Positions 12,251 to 22,800 of a stretch of 33,064 nucleotides of DNA are shown here, piece by piece. Location of the stretch: the NCBI GenBank assembly GCA_000934455.1, contig KN886711.1, positions 19,307 through 52,370 of the forward strand, read 5' to 3'. The stretch is from Apostichopus parvimensis (taxonomy: Eukaryota; Echinodermata; Holothuroidea; Aspidochirotida; Stichopodidae). Position numbers and translations under genes: made by a program. Position 1 is the first letter of the stretch, and every line of letters begins with the position of its first letter. The notes below the pieces were generated by a model that did not search any database, was not told where the DNA came from, and saw only the letters and a list, made by a program, of their open reading frames with translations.

Positions 12251-14101
12251 CCCCTCCCCCCAAAAGGGCAAATAATAACAAAACAAATCGGTAAAATCAC
12301 TTTGTAGGAGGGAAATAAGACAAGTTACGTTACTTATAAGATCTGCTTTAGTCATTGGTTTACGCAGGTAATTGAATCTCAAAAGAAGAGCGGGGATGTA
12401 TTGTTATTATACTTTTCGAACTAAACTACATTTTATACCTCATGAACACCATGATTACCGTACCACCACATAACGTATATATTTATAGCATATATTACAT
12501 GCAGGCTCCGGTCTCTTGGCAGCCTGCCTTCCGGGTGATTACTGAAAATACATTTCTGTAAGCTTTATAGAAGTGTCTTGTCTTTCTTTGAACAATTCCG
12601 ATACTCATACCTCGTCGGTAATATAACATAGTCCAGTCGAATAATGCGCGACAAAGGTGTAAATTATATTTGAAAAGTCACCCAGGAGAAAACTTGAGTC
12701 TGGACGCGAGCACGTGTCAATTATAATACTGTACTGTACTGTATGTAACCTAGCTTAATATGCCGTGGTTATTTCAGACTTCCAACGAATTTATTGTGAA
12801 ATTACCAAAACGCAACTCGGGCGTGGTTTTGTGGTAAGCCCCTCCCCCAGTGCGACCGCACCCCGGTCGGAAAGAATGGTAGTTCTGAGTTGCGCGTTAG
12901 TCACCTTTGTGGGCTGAGTGCACATTGCTATGGAAACCACACGTTTGGGGGTTTCACTTTCTCGATTTCAGTTTTAATAGCTGATGTCACGTCTGATGTT
13001 TTGACACGTTTTTGACACGATTCGTTTTGTTGTGCGCCATATGTTTTGTAAACTATTCAAATTGACATCGTTATATCCAAACTGAGATCGTGGTAGGCTA
13101 ACAAAAGTGAAATCGATATGTCCAAAACGAAATCGACGAATCGAAAACAAAATTCAGTATAATGAGCTTAATTTTGGACAAGTCGATTTCATTTCGTTTG
13201 CGATATATCGATGACACTTTGAACATAACGCTGTCAGTTTGGATACTTTTGGAACAAATGGTGCTCCATAAACAACTCCCACAAACAGCTTAAAAAGATC
13301 TCGCTCCCATTTGGAGATATTCTTGTTTAAAAGTCGTTTTTGGGAGCTGTTATTAGCTCAGCTGAAAGCTTTTTTGTCATTGTTGGTACGTCACTAATTC
13401 TCTTTGCCCCGTACTAGCCTTATCTTTATCTACAGAATTACCACACACACAACCCCCCCACACACACACGCCATCATGAATGCATAGGTTACGATATTCA
13501 GGTTTTTGAAGAGGCCAAAATCGGTAATTTTATGTTTATTTTAAAACGGATGATTTTTGAATCGGTTGCTACGGCAGTTACTAAAAGGCTAAAGCCATCA
13601 CCTAAGGTCTAGCCTATAATGAAGTTCCAATAGCCTACGCATAAACCTTACTAGGTATTAAGACCTAACATTAAATGCCTTCAATGTTGGATTAGCCTCA
13701 AATACGACATCAGCAGTAAAACAGTGACTAGCAAGATGGTTCGCTCATCAAATTTGCAGGGTTTGGAAGAAATTCGAATCTGGGTTAACGTGTAATGGTA
13801 TATAGTGGTACGGATTGGTTTGAAATTTGAATACAGTATACGTTTTATGTACAATAATTGAACGTTCCGGCGCAGTGGTGTATGGAGTAGTAGCATGGTG
13901 GGCTCATAATTGACGCACTTAAAGGGTTTGACGACTCGCGCACAAAGAAACGTCTCATGTCGGTAATCTGACCTAGTTTCGAATGAGGTGTAACAGAAGT
14001 GTTAGACACCACCATCGATCCAAGAAAATACACACACAGCTTACTACCGTCGGTATAATTACACACTAGTGTACCGTCAATACATACAGCTACGGTCAAT
14101 A
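12251..14101. other. Intergenic, no gene seen
   Basis: No supported ORF. It contains a CA/C-rich microsatellite at 13439-13470 and an imperfect inverted repeat (GAAATCGATATGTCCAAAA near 13110 against its complement near 13170-13190). Confidence 0.5.
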
Positions 14102-14109
14102 CCCATTAC

Positions 14110-14720
14110 TAGGGTTACCATATTTGTTTTTGAAAAAGCAGGACTCTGATCCGCGTCCTACATTGATCCCCGTCCTGGGGGAGGGGTCTAAGGGGAGGGG
14201 GTGCCCTCTCACCTTTGGATTTTTTTTGGTTTTCAAAGGTGCCTTGATGCAAAATGGTGCAATGAGAAACTGCGCCGTACCCGGACGTACGTGTACGTTC
14301 ATCTCAGCCGCCGATGTTCAATCACAGATTCACGACACTTCATACTTTGGATTGGCGCGCGTGATACTCTACCTAAAACTGACATTACGTTAGATAGGGC
14401 AGTACTAATAATTACGGTGTGTTCACGCTATTGACTGCGTTCTACTATACTTTGTGAGAGCCCGCCTGCGTGCAGGAAAGTGGTGTGTGTCTCTACTGCG
14501 TAGGTAGCAGACGACGCGAGTACGCGTTTATTGCGTATAAATTTAGTTGGAAATCATTTGCTCGTGACTCGTGAGGCTAAATTAGGGAAAACCTGTCAAT
14601 TCCTGTGTGAAATTCATGAAATCCGGATATTATTGCCAAATTGGAAAATCCCCACGGACGCCCGCGTAAGTCACGAAAAACCGGACATGTCCGGGTAAAA
14701 CCGGACGTCTGGTAAGCCTA
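14110..14720. mobile_element. Second hAT-like MITE, 611 bp, 7/8 TSD
   Basis: The ends TAGGGTTACCATA and, on the other strand, TAGGCTTACCAGA form an 11/13 terminal inverted repeat. The flanks CCCATTAC (14102-14109) and CTCATTAC (14721-14728) match at 7 of 8 bases, fitting an 8-bp duplication with one later change. The interior near 14174-14260 is clearly related to 8553-8640 of the first element (GGGGGAGGGG, then TAAGGGGAGGGGGTG, then CTTTGGA plus a T run, then GCAA..TGGTGCAAT). The right end carries CCGGACATGTCCGG. No ORF encodes a transposase. Confidence 0.78.
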
Positions 14721-14846
14721 CTCATTACACAGTGTACATAGCAGCGATGGACATCTCAGGTCTTGATAACGGATAACAAGGTATCACGTTTCATCACTGT
14801 CTGCATTTGTAGCGACAAGAAGAAAACGTCATTGCAAGCAATGGAA

Positions 14847-15465
14847 AGTTAACCTTTTCAGAACGCGCCACACGGTTTGGAGCGAGTCTTCAATGCCTTT
14901 AATATCATCAACCTCTAGACTTATACATGATTTGCATTGCAACGAAACCAATTAATTTGTTTGAGCCACAAAAAACACGTCTGGGAGATGCCATCCTTCA
15001 CGTTAGATACTACATGAAACACACCATAACTATGTGACAATGCCAATATTGGCCTAAAATGTAAAATGTGTGTATAGCTTAGTACCTAGCTCAGGCTCCT
15101 ACTTGCGCTCTTCTAAATTAATGAATTAGGACTATACTACGACAATGTGTACTTTATAAGGCTTAAGAATTGTGTTGTTTATATACAAAATTAGGCTCAC
15201 CTAATTACGGTGGAAGTTACTGCTGATCATTTCCATTGCGAAATCTTCAACCATACTAAAATGCTACTTCCAGCATCGAACGTTTTACCGCTTTACGATA
15301 TAATGAAGTACTATAAACGTAACCAGAATGCGTAAGGTTTCGATGGCTTCATTGCACTTGACTTCTGCTTGTAAACCAGAAATAGCTGTTACAATATATG
15401 GCATGGTAAATACTAGAGACCCTATAGTAGGAGTCTCTAGTAAACACAGGTCAGTCTACTGACAT
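14847..15465. repeat. Segmental duplicate A (partner at 32013-32617)
   Basis: High-identity direct copy of 32013-32617. For example, GAGTCTTCAATGCCTTTAAT and CACAAAAAACACGTCTGGGA occur in both, in the same order and orientation. No gene is seen inside. This copy carries an extra palindromic insert at 15411-15442. Confidence 0.88.
15411..15442. repeat. Perfect 10-bp inverted repeat, small palindromic insert
   Basis: TACTAGAGAC (15411-15420) and GTCTCTAGTA (15433-15442) are exact complements around a 12-base loop, flanked on both sides by TAAA. The paralogue at 32587-32597 lacks the hairpin and one TAAA-like flank. Confidence 0.85.
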
Positions 15466-15590
15466 ATCGGTGTGAAGTTAGATACTTATTCCTCGTTCCT
15501 CGTGTGACATTCGCGAATGAGTAACTGCTACCTATTCACTTACTTATTCGACAATGGTATCGACGTAACACCTATGGCAAGAGGTTTATC

Positions 15591-16225
15591 GATGGGTCAT
15601 ATGAACTCTAATGACAATGTAGAAGGGTACCATAATGCATCTTGCCCGGTCCAAAGAGTTCTTGACCAACTAAAATGACCACTACTTTATCAGTTCTTAA
15701 ATTAATATAACGGGACCGGAAAAAGTCACTTTAGGCCCTAATCAAGTCCAGCATGCCTTGGACCACCTAACCAATGGGTCATATGAACTCTAAAGATATT
15801 TTAGAAGGATACCATAATGCGTCTTACCCGGTCCGAAGAGTGTTTGACCAATTAAAATGATCACTTCTTCATCATTTCTTAAATTAATGTAACGGGACCT
15901 GAAAACTCCTTAAGGCCCTAATCAAAACCAGCACGTCTTGGACCACCCAAACCGATGGGTAACATGAACTCTAAGGACATTGTAGAAGAGTACCATAATG
16001 CGTCGAGCCCGGTCCAAAGAGTGCGTGACCAGTTTAAATGACCACGACATCATCACTTCTTTAATTAATGTAACGGGATCACGAATAAAAAGCATTTGGG
16101 CCCTAATCAAGACCAGAACGCCTTGGACCACCAAACCGATGAGTCATATTAACTCTAAGGACATCGTAGAAGAGTACCATAATGCGTCTTGCCCGGTCCA
16201 AAGAGTGCTTGACCAATTAAACTGA
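15591..16225. repeat. 182-bp tandem repeat, ~3.5 copies
   Basis: Units start at about 15591, 15773, 15954 and 16138 (periods 182, 181, 184). Shared blocks include ATGAACTCTAAGGACATTGT, TACCATAATGCGTCTTGCCC and GGCCCTAATCAA. The copies are 80-90% alike by eye. The repeat is absent from the paralogous segment at 32617-32768. Small ORFs in it are not conserved between copies. Confidence 0.88.
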
Positions 16226-16255
16226 CCACATATACATATTCACTACATATATACT

Positions 16256-17332
16256 TCCGGTTTTTCCTTTTTTCGGTTCTTCCCTTTCAGTAGAGATTGG
16301 CATAATAGGGCAATCTTCAAAAATAAGAACCGGAAAACGAAGACTTTTTCAAATATCTTACTTTGGTATTCCGATAGCGTTAGCATTCACCTATCGTCTT
16401 TGGATATGTAATCAAACTGCGCGACATCCAAATACAATCTCGATCTATTCAGAATATCACTCCGAGGAGAGTTCTGTTAAATATTATAGATAAAACATGT
16501 ATTTTCATCTCTTCCAGCCTTTTCTATTTTGCAGGTCAGCGTAGTATCATATATAATATACAATGTTGACATGTAAGCAACGCTCAATACAACACAAAGC
16601 TCGATATCCACTTACACATTTATTCAAAATGTCTTTTTCCTTGTTTGGGTCTTCCATTTTAAAAATTGGCTGGAAAACGCAGACTTTCCCAATTTCCTTT
16701 CTTTAGTGTGCTGATGGCGTTGCCACGCACTTTTATGCCTTGCACATGCAAAAATACTGCACGACATCGTCATATACAGGCTCTCGATATAATGAGAATT
16801 AATTTGAGAAGTTAAACATGTTATAGAATAGACTAAATTAGAAAGCTTAAACGAAATATACTAAAACATAGTAAAATAGACTAAAATAAAATGAAATATT
16901 TTTTCTCTAGAATATATTTGTTTTGTGTTTGCATAGTGAAATGTGGATGTCGGTATTGCATATACATATACCAGTAGAATGGACGGTATAAGTCGTTCAT
17001 ACGTAAAAAAACACAAGGAAAGGGGAAAAAACACATAAGAGCACCCATGAATATTATACCGGTGCTGTGGCCTAGTGGATAAAGGCGATGGCATTTGAAG
17101 AATTTTGGACTTCCTGTGGGATGTTAATGTACCCTTTTATTGAAGTAGGGGACAGTTGATTTAATACAATTTTAACCCTATCACCTCTCCAAAGACTATA
17201 AGTGAATGTGAACGCTATCGAGACACCAAAGTAAGATATTTGAGAAAGTCTTCGTTTTCCGGTTCTTCGTTTTGGAGCATGATTGCCCTATTATGCCAAT
17301 CTCTAAAAGGAAGAACCGAAAAGAACTGAAAT
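16256..17332. mobile_element. Fold-back / MITE-like element with ~145-bp inverted arms
   Basis: The left arm (16256-16406) and right arm (17189-17332) are reverse complements over about 145 bp at high identity. Shared blocks include AGAGATTGGCATAATAGGGC and CCGGAAAACGAAGACTTT. The spacer is about 780 bp and holds a diverged second copy of the left arm (16610-16800) and AT-rich DNA. No transposase ORF is present. A further copy of the left arm opens the duplicate at 32768. Outer boundaries and target duplication are uncertain. Confidence 0.7.
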
Positions 17333-18160
17333 AAATCAACCAACGGCCTTGACAATGGTTTTCATCGTTACTCACATGTCAATACTGTACAGTATATATG
17401 ATATTGCTGAAATGACAACATAGACAATTTCGGAAGAGATGATTATATATTTTTAACTTCTACACGTAGTATAAATCATCAATATTTTCTATGAACAAAA
17501 TGTTAGGCACTTAGGCAGATATACATGGTGATACGTAGTTACACATTGGAAAATTATATTTCTGTGGGTGCAGTATGAATTAAGGTCATTTGGAGTCACC
17601 AGAGGCCAAATTATGGAACCTTGTTTCATAATCTACCGTATCTCCCATCGACCAGCCTAATAAATAACATTTCTTCTCACAAGCATAGCAGGCAGCTGTT
17701 GGCAATTGGAAATAAGCTTACGGGCATCCGTAGAATCCAATCAAGACTCAATGCGTTTCGTATTCTGGTTTTGAGGCAGCTTTCTAGCCTGCAGTGGATG
17801 AATTACACGTGTTGATGCCTGAGGTTCCTCCAAGAGACTGATCTTCCCCCACCCAGGATAACTACTTTACACGTGGGTGTGACAAGACTCTGGAAATTAC
17901 CACCCTTTGTTCCACTGAAGGTGTGACAGAATTAACCATGCAAGTTTCCACCCACTCTACCATATGCTCCCTGAGATTATGTAATATTACTTAAGACACC
18001 ATAACTGGAGCTTTACACATGGAAACACTCTCCTACCCCACAATTCAAATACCACAGATAATTACACTAGACATGTGGAGAATTTCCTCTACTAATCTAG
18101 GATTTAAAATCAACATCAACGTTTGACAGTTAGGCTAGGCCTTTATAATTGTGATCATCC
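17333..18160. other. Intergenic, no gene seen
   Basis: No supported ORF or RNA gene in this AT-rich stretch upstream of the U2-like unit. Confidence 0.5.
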
Positions 18161-18300
18161 ATCGCTTCTCGGACTTTTGGCTAAGATCATGTGTAGTATC
18201 AGTTCCCTTTCGCCGGATGCAAGGGAACTGGGGTTGAGAGCGGATCAGTCGTTCGGTAGTTTGGTTTTCGTGCCCAGGTTCTTTCCTGGGTGACTTTTCT
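18161..18300 (+). ncRNA. U2 snRNA-headed small RNA or SINE-like unit
   Basis: The first ~44 bases match metazoan U2 snRNA from its 5' end (ATCGCTTCTCGG, then CTTTTGGCTAAGATCA, then GTGTAGTATC) with about three changes. The branch-point recognition GTAGTA is intact. One change (C to A at 18173) breaks stem I. After about 18204 the sequence no longer follows U2. It forms a perfect 10-bp hairpin (18200-18209 with 18221-18230), a T-rich stretch near 18261-18270 that could mimic an Sm site, and a terminal hairpin CCCAGG/CCTGGG (18273-18278 with 18285-18290). It could be a U2-derived SINE head, a chimeric pseudogene or a divergent structured RNA. Transcription is not shown. Confidence 0.55.
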
Positions 18301-18381
18301 TAAAAAGTATCCATCCGTTCATCGATATGGAAATAAAGAAAGCTGACTTTTAACGGTTATATGTACTATGCATATAGATTA

Positions 18382-20063
18382 CAAGCGCGTATCCAGGGGG
18401 GGGGCGTTGGGGGCGCGCGCCCCCCGGGTAAGAAAAAGAGGAAAGAAAAAAAAGAGAAGAAAAGGGGAAAAAAGAGGGGGGAAAAGAGGAGGAAGGAAGG
18501 GAAAATAAAAGAAAAAGAAGAGAGAAAAAGGAGAAAAGGAGTGAGTGAAAGAAAAACGCCAAGACACCGGGAAGAGAAAGAGGAACAGTGACATCATTAC
18601 AGCGCTGATCCCTATTATATACACAGGGTAGCCAGTGACAGATCAATGATTTCGGAAGGGGCGTGTGCCTCACCCTACCCCTTACACCGACAACTCCATT
18701 TTTGACGTTTCCATTTCTCCTCTCTCACTAATGATCTATGGTCTATCATAACGCGTGTGTGTGTATATACGCCTAACACAATTGTAGAATTGTGCTATGA
18801 AACCAATTGTGGCTGGTCTCGAACTCGACCGTGTCGTCGGGGAACATGACGCATTTCGGGAAGGGGGCGACCGCCCCCCCCCTTCAGCATGTTTCTTTAT
18901 GATATCGCTAGTAATTTCAAAATAGAAAATGTTTAGATGCAACTAACAAGGCCTTGGAAGTGTCATTTCCAGCGATCTGGGGGGCATTTTCGGCCAAAAT
19001 TTTCTCGTACGCTTCGCGCCAACTCATGGTGGCGCTACGCTTAGATAATTTGCCTCCCTTGGCAAATTCCTCGCTACGCGCCTGTACGAATTTGTAAAGC
19101 AAACAGCAGATATCACATCATACCAGTGAGCATGAAAATGGCGTTCCAGGATGAACAGCCTCAAAACTGCCCGACTTGCCCGATAAAAATAACCAAAATT
19201 TTCGCGCGCTCCGCGCGCGTTCAACATGTTAATGTCAATATCATATAAGCAAGCATCGGTTATTACATCGCATGCCATCGTGTACCGTACGGTCCGTGAA
19301 AGTTGCGCAATATACCGCGGGATGCTAATGTAAACAACGAAATGTCTTATGCAGATGGAGAAAAAGCATGGAGTTCCAATTTTGTCATAACTCTCTTTTA
19401 CATAAGTAATGGCGAATTAGGGGCTGCAGCCCCCCGCCTCCTACGCCTATGAGTTTATGAAGTTTTACAATAGAAGTTTTAATATTTGTACACCAATAAA
19501 TTAACTGTATCTGAATTTTCGAAAATTTCCTGACCAACATTCTTCATCACACTTCCCTCTCTACTCGTGCAATTTTGACCGCTCTGTTAGGGGTTGAAGG
19601 AGGTTTTTCTATATTGGTTGTCCATAGATGAAATTTTGTGTAACATTAAGGGTATGTTTTGAAGTGAGTTTATTCACGAGAAATGTGAATTTTCAAATTC
19701 TGAACAAATAATTGGCTTAAAACCTTCAAAAGTGGGGCTGTCGGGTATTGTGGGCCGTTACGTAGTATTACCTACAAAAGCAATGATCCACAGGACATGC
19801 GATGAGGTCGAACATGATGTGTGACTAGTGAAAATCTTCAAAAAGGTTATAAATGGGGAAAAAACTATTGGGAAATACTTGGTTCTCAGGCAAAGAGTGT
19901 ACATCTGGTTGATCATTTTCAAGTCCGAGAAGTGCCATTTCCGGTGATCTGGGGGGTATCAAAACCAGAAATTTTCTTGTACGCTACGCGCCAACCGATG
20001 GTGGCGCTCCGCTTAGATAGTAATTCGCGCCCCCCGGGTTAGAAAATCCTGGATACGCCCCTG
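18382..20063. mobile_element. Composite hAT-like repeat cluster with CAGGGGCGTATCCAGG ends
   Basis: The left end is CAAGCGCGTATCCAGG. The right end (20048-20063), read on the other strand, is CAGGGGCGTATCCAGG. No matching 8-bp flank is found (ATAGATTA against GATTAATA), so the ends may belong to different insertions. Inside are a 16-bp perfect GC palindrome (18409-18424), a purine tract (18430-18550), two minus-oriented copies of the shared module (18925-19060 and 19905-20040) and an internal end-like CTCCTACGCCTATG at 19438-19451. No transposase is present. Confidence 0.6.
18430..18550. repeat. Polypurine low-complexity tract
   Basis: About 120 bases almost purely A/G (AAGAAAAAGAGGAAAG type). 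It creates Lys/Arg/Glu-rich open frames on + and Phe/Ser/Leu-rich ones on -, none of which is a gene. Confidence 0.85.
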
Positions 20064-20071
20064 GATTAATA

Positions 20072-20510
20072 CAGAACATTACTCTATCACTTACCCGCAA
20101 ACTTCTCGTAAGGTAACATTTATTAAGTATCCAAAGTGACAGTTCAAAAGTGATTTCTCATTCGTACTTTAGTAACGCACTCAAAACTTGTACCAGTTTA
20201 TGTACACGTAGATCATTTGTACGTCTTCATAAATACATTCCGATTCGAATTTGAAATTGACTTTATCCGTTTTTCGAAAGAGTAGGTGAACATTTCACAA
20301 CAGCGACATGTTATGGCGACCAGAGTGGTAAGTACTATACTCCTGACATATGAACCAACTTCGAAAAAATTAAATTCGCCTCTAATGACTCGAGCAAGTG
20401 GAGTGTTTTATGCAACTTTTAATGTCTGGAAAGTGTCATTTCCGGTACCCGGTACCATATGCATCCCCTGTTTCTGGCCTGTTTCTGTCCATCCCTTTCA
20501 ATTACAATTG
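20072..20510. other. Intergenic, no gene seen
   Basis: No supported gene. It ends with TCTGTCCATCCCTTTCAATT, which is repeated at 22290-22309, and with a GGTACCCGGTACC palindrome near 20444. Confidence 0.5.
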
Positions 20511-20922
20511 AATATTCACAATATGGCTTGAATATTCACAACAAGGCTTGACTATTCATAACATTGCTTGAATATTCACAACAAGGCTTGAATATTCACA
20601 ACATGGCTTGAATATTCACAACATGGCTTGGATATTCACAACAAGGCTTGAATATTCACAACAAGGCTTGAATATTCACAACATGGCTTGGATATTCACA
20701 ATATGGCTTGAATATTCACAACAAGGCTTTAATATTCACAACATGGCTTGGATATTCACAACAAGGCTTGAATATTCATAACATGGCTTGAATATTCACA
20801 ACATGGCTTGAATATTCACAACAAGGCTTGAATATTCACAACAAGGCTTAAATATTCACAACATGGCTTGAATATTCACAACAAGGCTTGAATATTCACA
20901 ACATGGCTTGAATATTCACAAC
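20511..20922. repeat. 20-bp minisatellite, ~20.6 copies
   Basis: The unit is AATATTCACAACAWGGCTTG, exactly 20 bp, in register with each line of the sequence. Two alternating variants (ACAAGG and ACATGG) and a few GATATT or CATAAC changes mark subfamilies. A partial two-unit copy occurs at 22801-22832 at the start of the paralogous segment. Confidence 0.97.
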
Positions 20923-21430
20923 CTCATCAAATATAAAACACTACTGATGAAGCTGGATATATCTTTCCACAGAATACTAACATTAATCCAGGTTTACAGA
21001 TCTCTCCAAAAATGTAAATATCAAAAGAAACAGTGAAAATTAAATATTTCGTAAATATTACCCCTGAACTAAGAAAATATGAACACTTTTTAACTGACAG
21101 AAGGTAGCAGTTAACAATATTTCTTTTGTGTTATCAATGAAATATTCATCTTTCTCTGAGCGTAACTTGCCTTAACTTTCTTGACTGATTTTTACACAAC
21201 TAGTTTAAACGTTAGTTATTCTGTACAAGATAATCACTGGCGGGCTAAAAAGAAATCCTGTTTGGGAGAACCTTTTACAAAGTTTCATGATACTTTGATC
21301 GATTTTTCCCGCTTTGGTTATAAATTAACTGATTTATCGTTAGTTTTTTTTTTTATGTGAAATAGGATATAAATAAGAGCTCAAAAAATTGTGGTTTCAT
21401 TCTGTTATTGAAAAGTTTGAAAGTGTGAAA
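20923..21430. repeat. Duplicated segment, copy 1
   Basis: ACCTCATCAAATATAAAACA, through TGAAATATTCATCTTTCTCT to the GAGCTCAAA region, is repeated at 22831-23810, interrupted there by a LINE. The order and orientation are the same. No coding capacity is seen. Confidence 0.88.
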
Positions 21431-22800
21431 TACCAGTTTGTGACATGATCAATGTACCTCAAAGCTTAACAATAGATGATTGAGTATTTCGAATTCATCT
21501 TGTCATTGTTTTCTTTAATTAACATGTTCATGTAACATAACGTTGTCCGTTACTTGACTCAGTAAGTTCATAGTGACTTTGTGATGACTAGTGGCAAACA
21601 CAATAAATTGACATCTGTTTTATGCCTCACAGTAAAGAATTAGACGATAACAGTTGAACATATGAGAATATTGCGTAGTGTAATTGTTTATTTACCTTTA
21701 TTAACATATTATCGATGAAGAACATCTTCATGTCATATCAACAATAATAATTACATAGGATCAGATGACATAGTCTGACATATATATATATTTCTATAAC
21801 CAAAAATAAAAAAAAGTTGTATTCAAATGGATAGTCATGCAAATGTGCAAACACTTTCGAATGTTTTTACATTAATTTGCGATACTTTAGACAACAACAG
21901 CAGGCGTTTGGTGTAATGATTTCTTGTTAAATTAATGAAATTGGTATTTAATAAAATGAGAGCTGTTCTAAAAAGAAAAGAAAAAAAAGAGAAGTGTAAA
22001 TGAAGTAGTAAGGTATGTTTAAGACGCCTTTGCTGCACAGAAACATCATACTCTTCATGTTGTAGGCACTGGTACCAGACAGTAAATATTCCTGCTCAGG
22101 GACTAGGAGAGCCAGATCATACCCCTGTGATATTTATGTCACTGCCCTCCCCCTCCACCCCCCCCCCAATGTTTGAAGTTTTCATAAATTCATGGACACT
22201 TAAGAATACATTATTTTTAATCCCATATTTTCCATTGGGCACATTGCTGTAGCCCCACCCTCCCTCCCCCCTTCTCGTCAAGCCTTTCTCTGTCCATCCC
22301 TTTCAATTACACCAGTTTCAAAACAGATGAATTTATGACAAATGCAGGAAATTCGATGAGCACTGGTTACCATTAATATGGCATATAATGCCAAAAGTTT
22401 GGACCAGACTGTGTCCATAAGTTGAAAGCGTAGAAATTGGAGCAAAACCCAATGCATTTCAACCAAAATATTGTTAACTTCTGAAGCGACGGTGAAACGT
22501 CGTGTAAAGAGTGAAGCAAAGGATAAATTTTCAAATGATTTCACACGATATTTGTTTGCAGACATCTTAAACACATTTCTGCTGCTTTTAATAATACCAA
22601 AATCATGTTCACGAAATGATGAAATGATCCATCAAGTTCAAACGAAAAGATAATAAAGCATGTTGCTCTTACTTTGTGGGCCACAAAACTGTTCTGCTTT
22701 AAGCTAAATTAGTAGTTTGTAGTCTGTTGCTATCCAATGGTGGTAGCCACATAGATGTGTCTGACTGAGAAGTACCAAATTTTTTTGGTCTGCAAATCTG
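21431..22800. other. Intergenic, no gene seen
   Basis: AT-rich, with a poly-C run near 22158-22167. The ORFs at 21835-22038 and 22278-22574 (both -) show no recognisable protein features. Confidence 0.45.

Noticed and set aside
17058..17100. Possible tRNA-derived SINE head (GGTGCTGTGGCCTAGTGGAT)
   Set aside because: It looks like an A box, but no B box (GGTTCGAATCC type) or cloverleaf follows, so it is not called.
18350..18673. Phe/Ser-rich (-) and Lys/Arg-rich (+) ORFs
   Set aside because: Both come from the polypurine tract at 18430-18550.
20490..20930. CRISPR-like array
   Set aside because: The 20-bp units are contiguous with no spacers and the DNA is eukaryotic, so this is a minisatellite.
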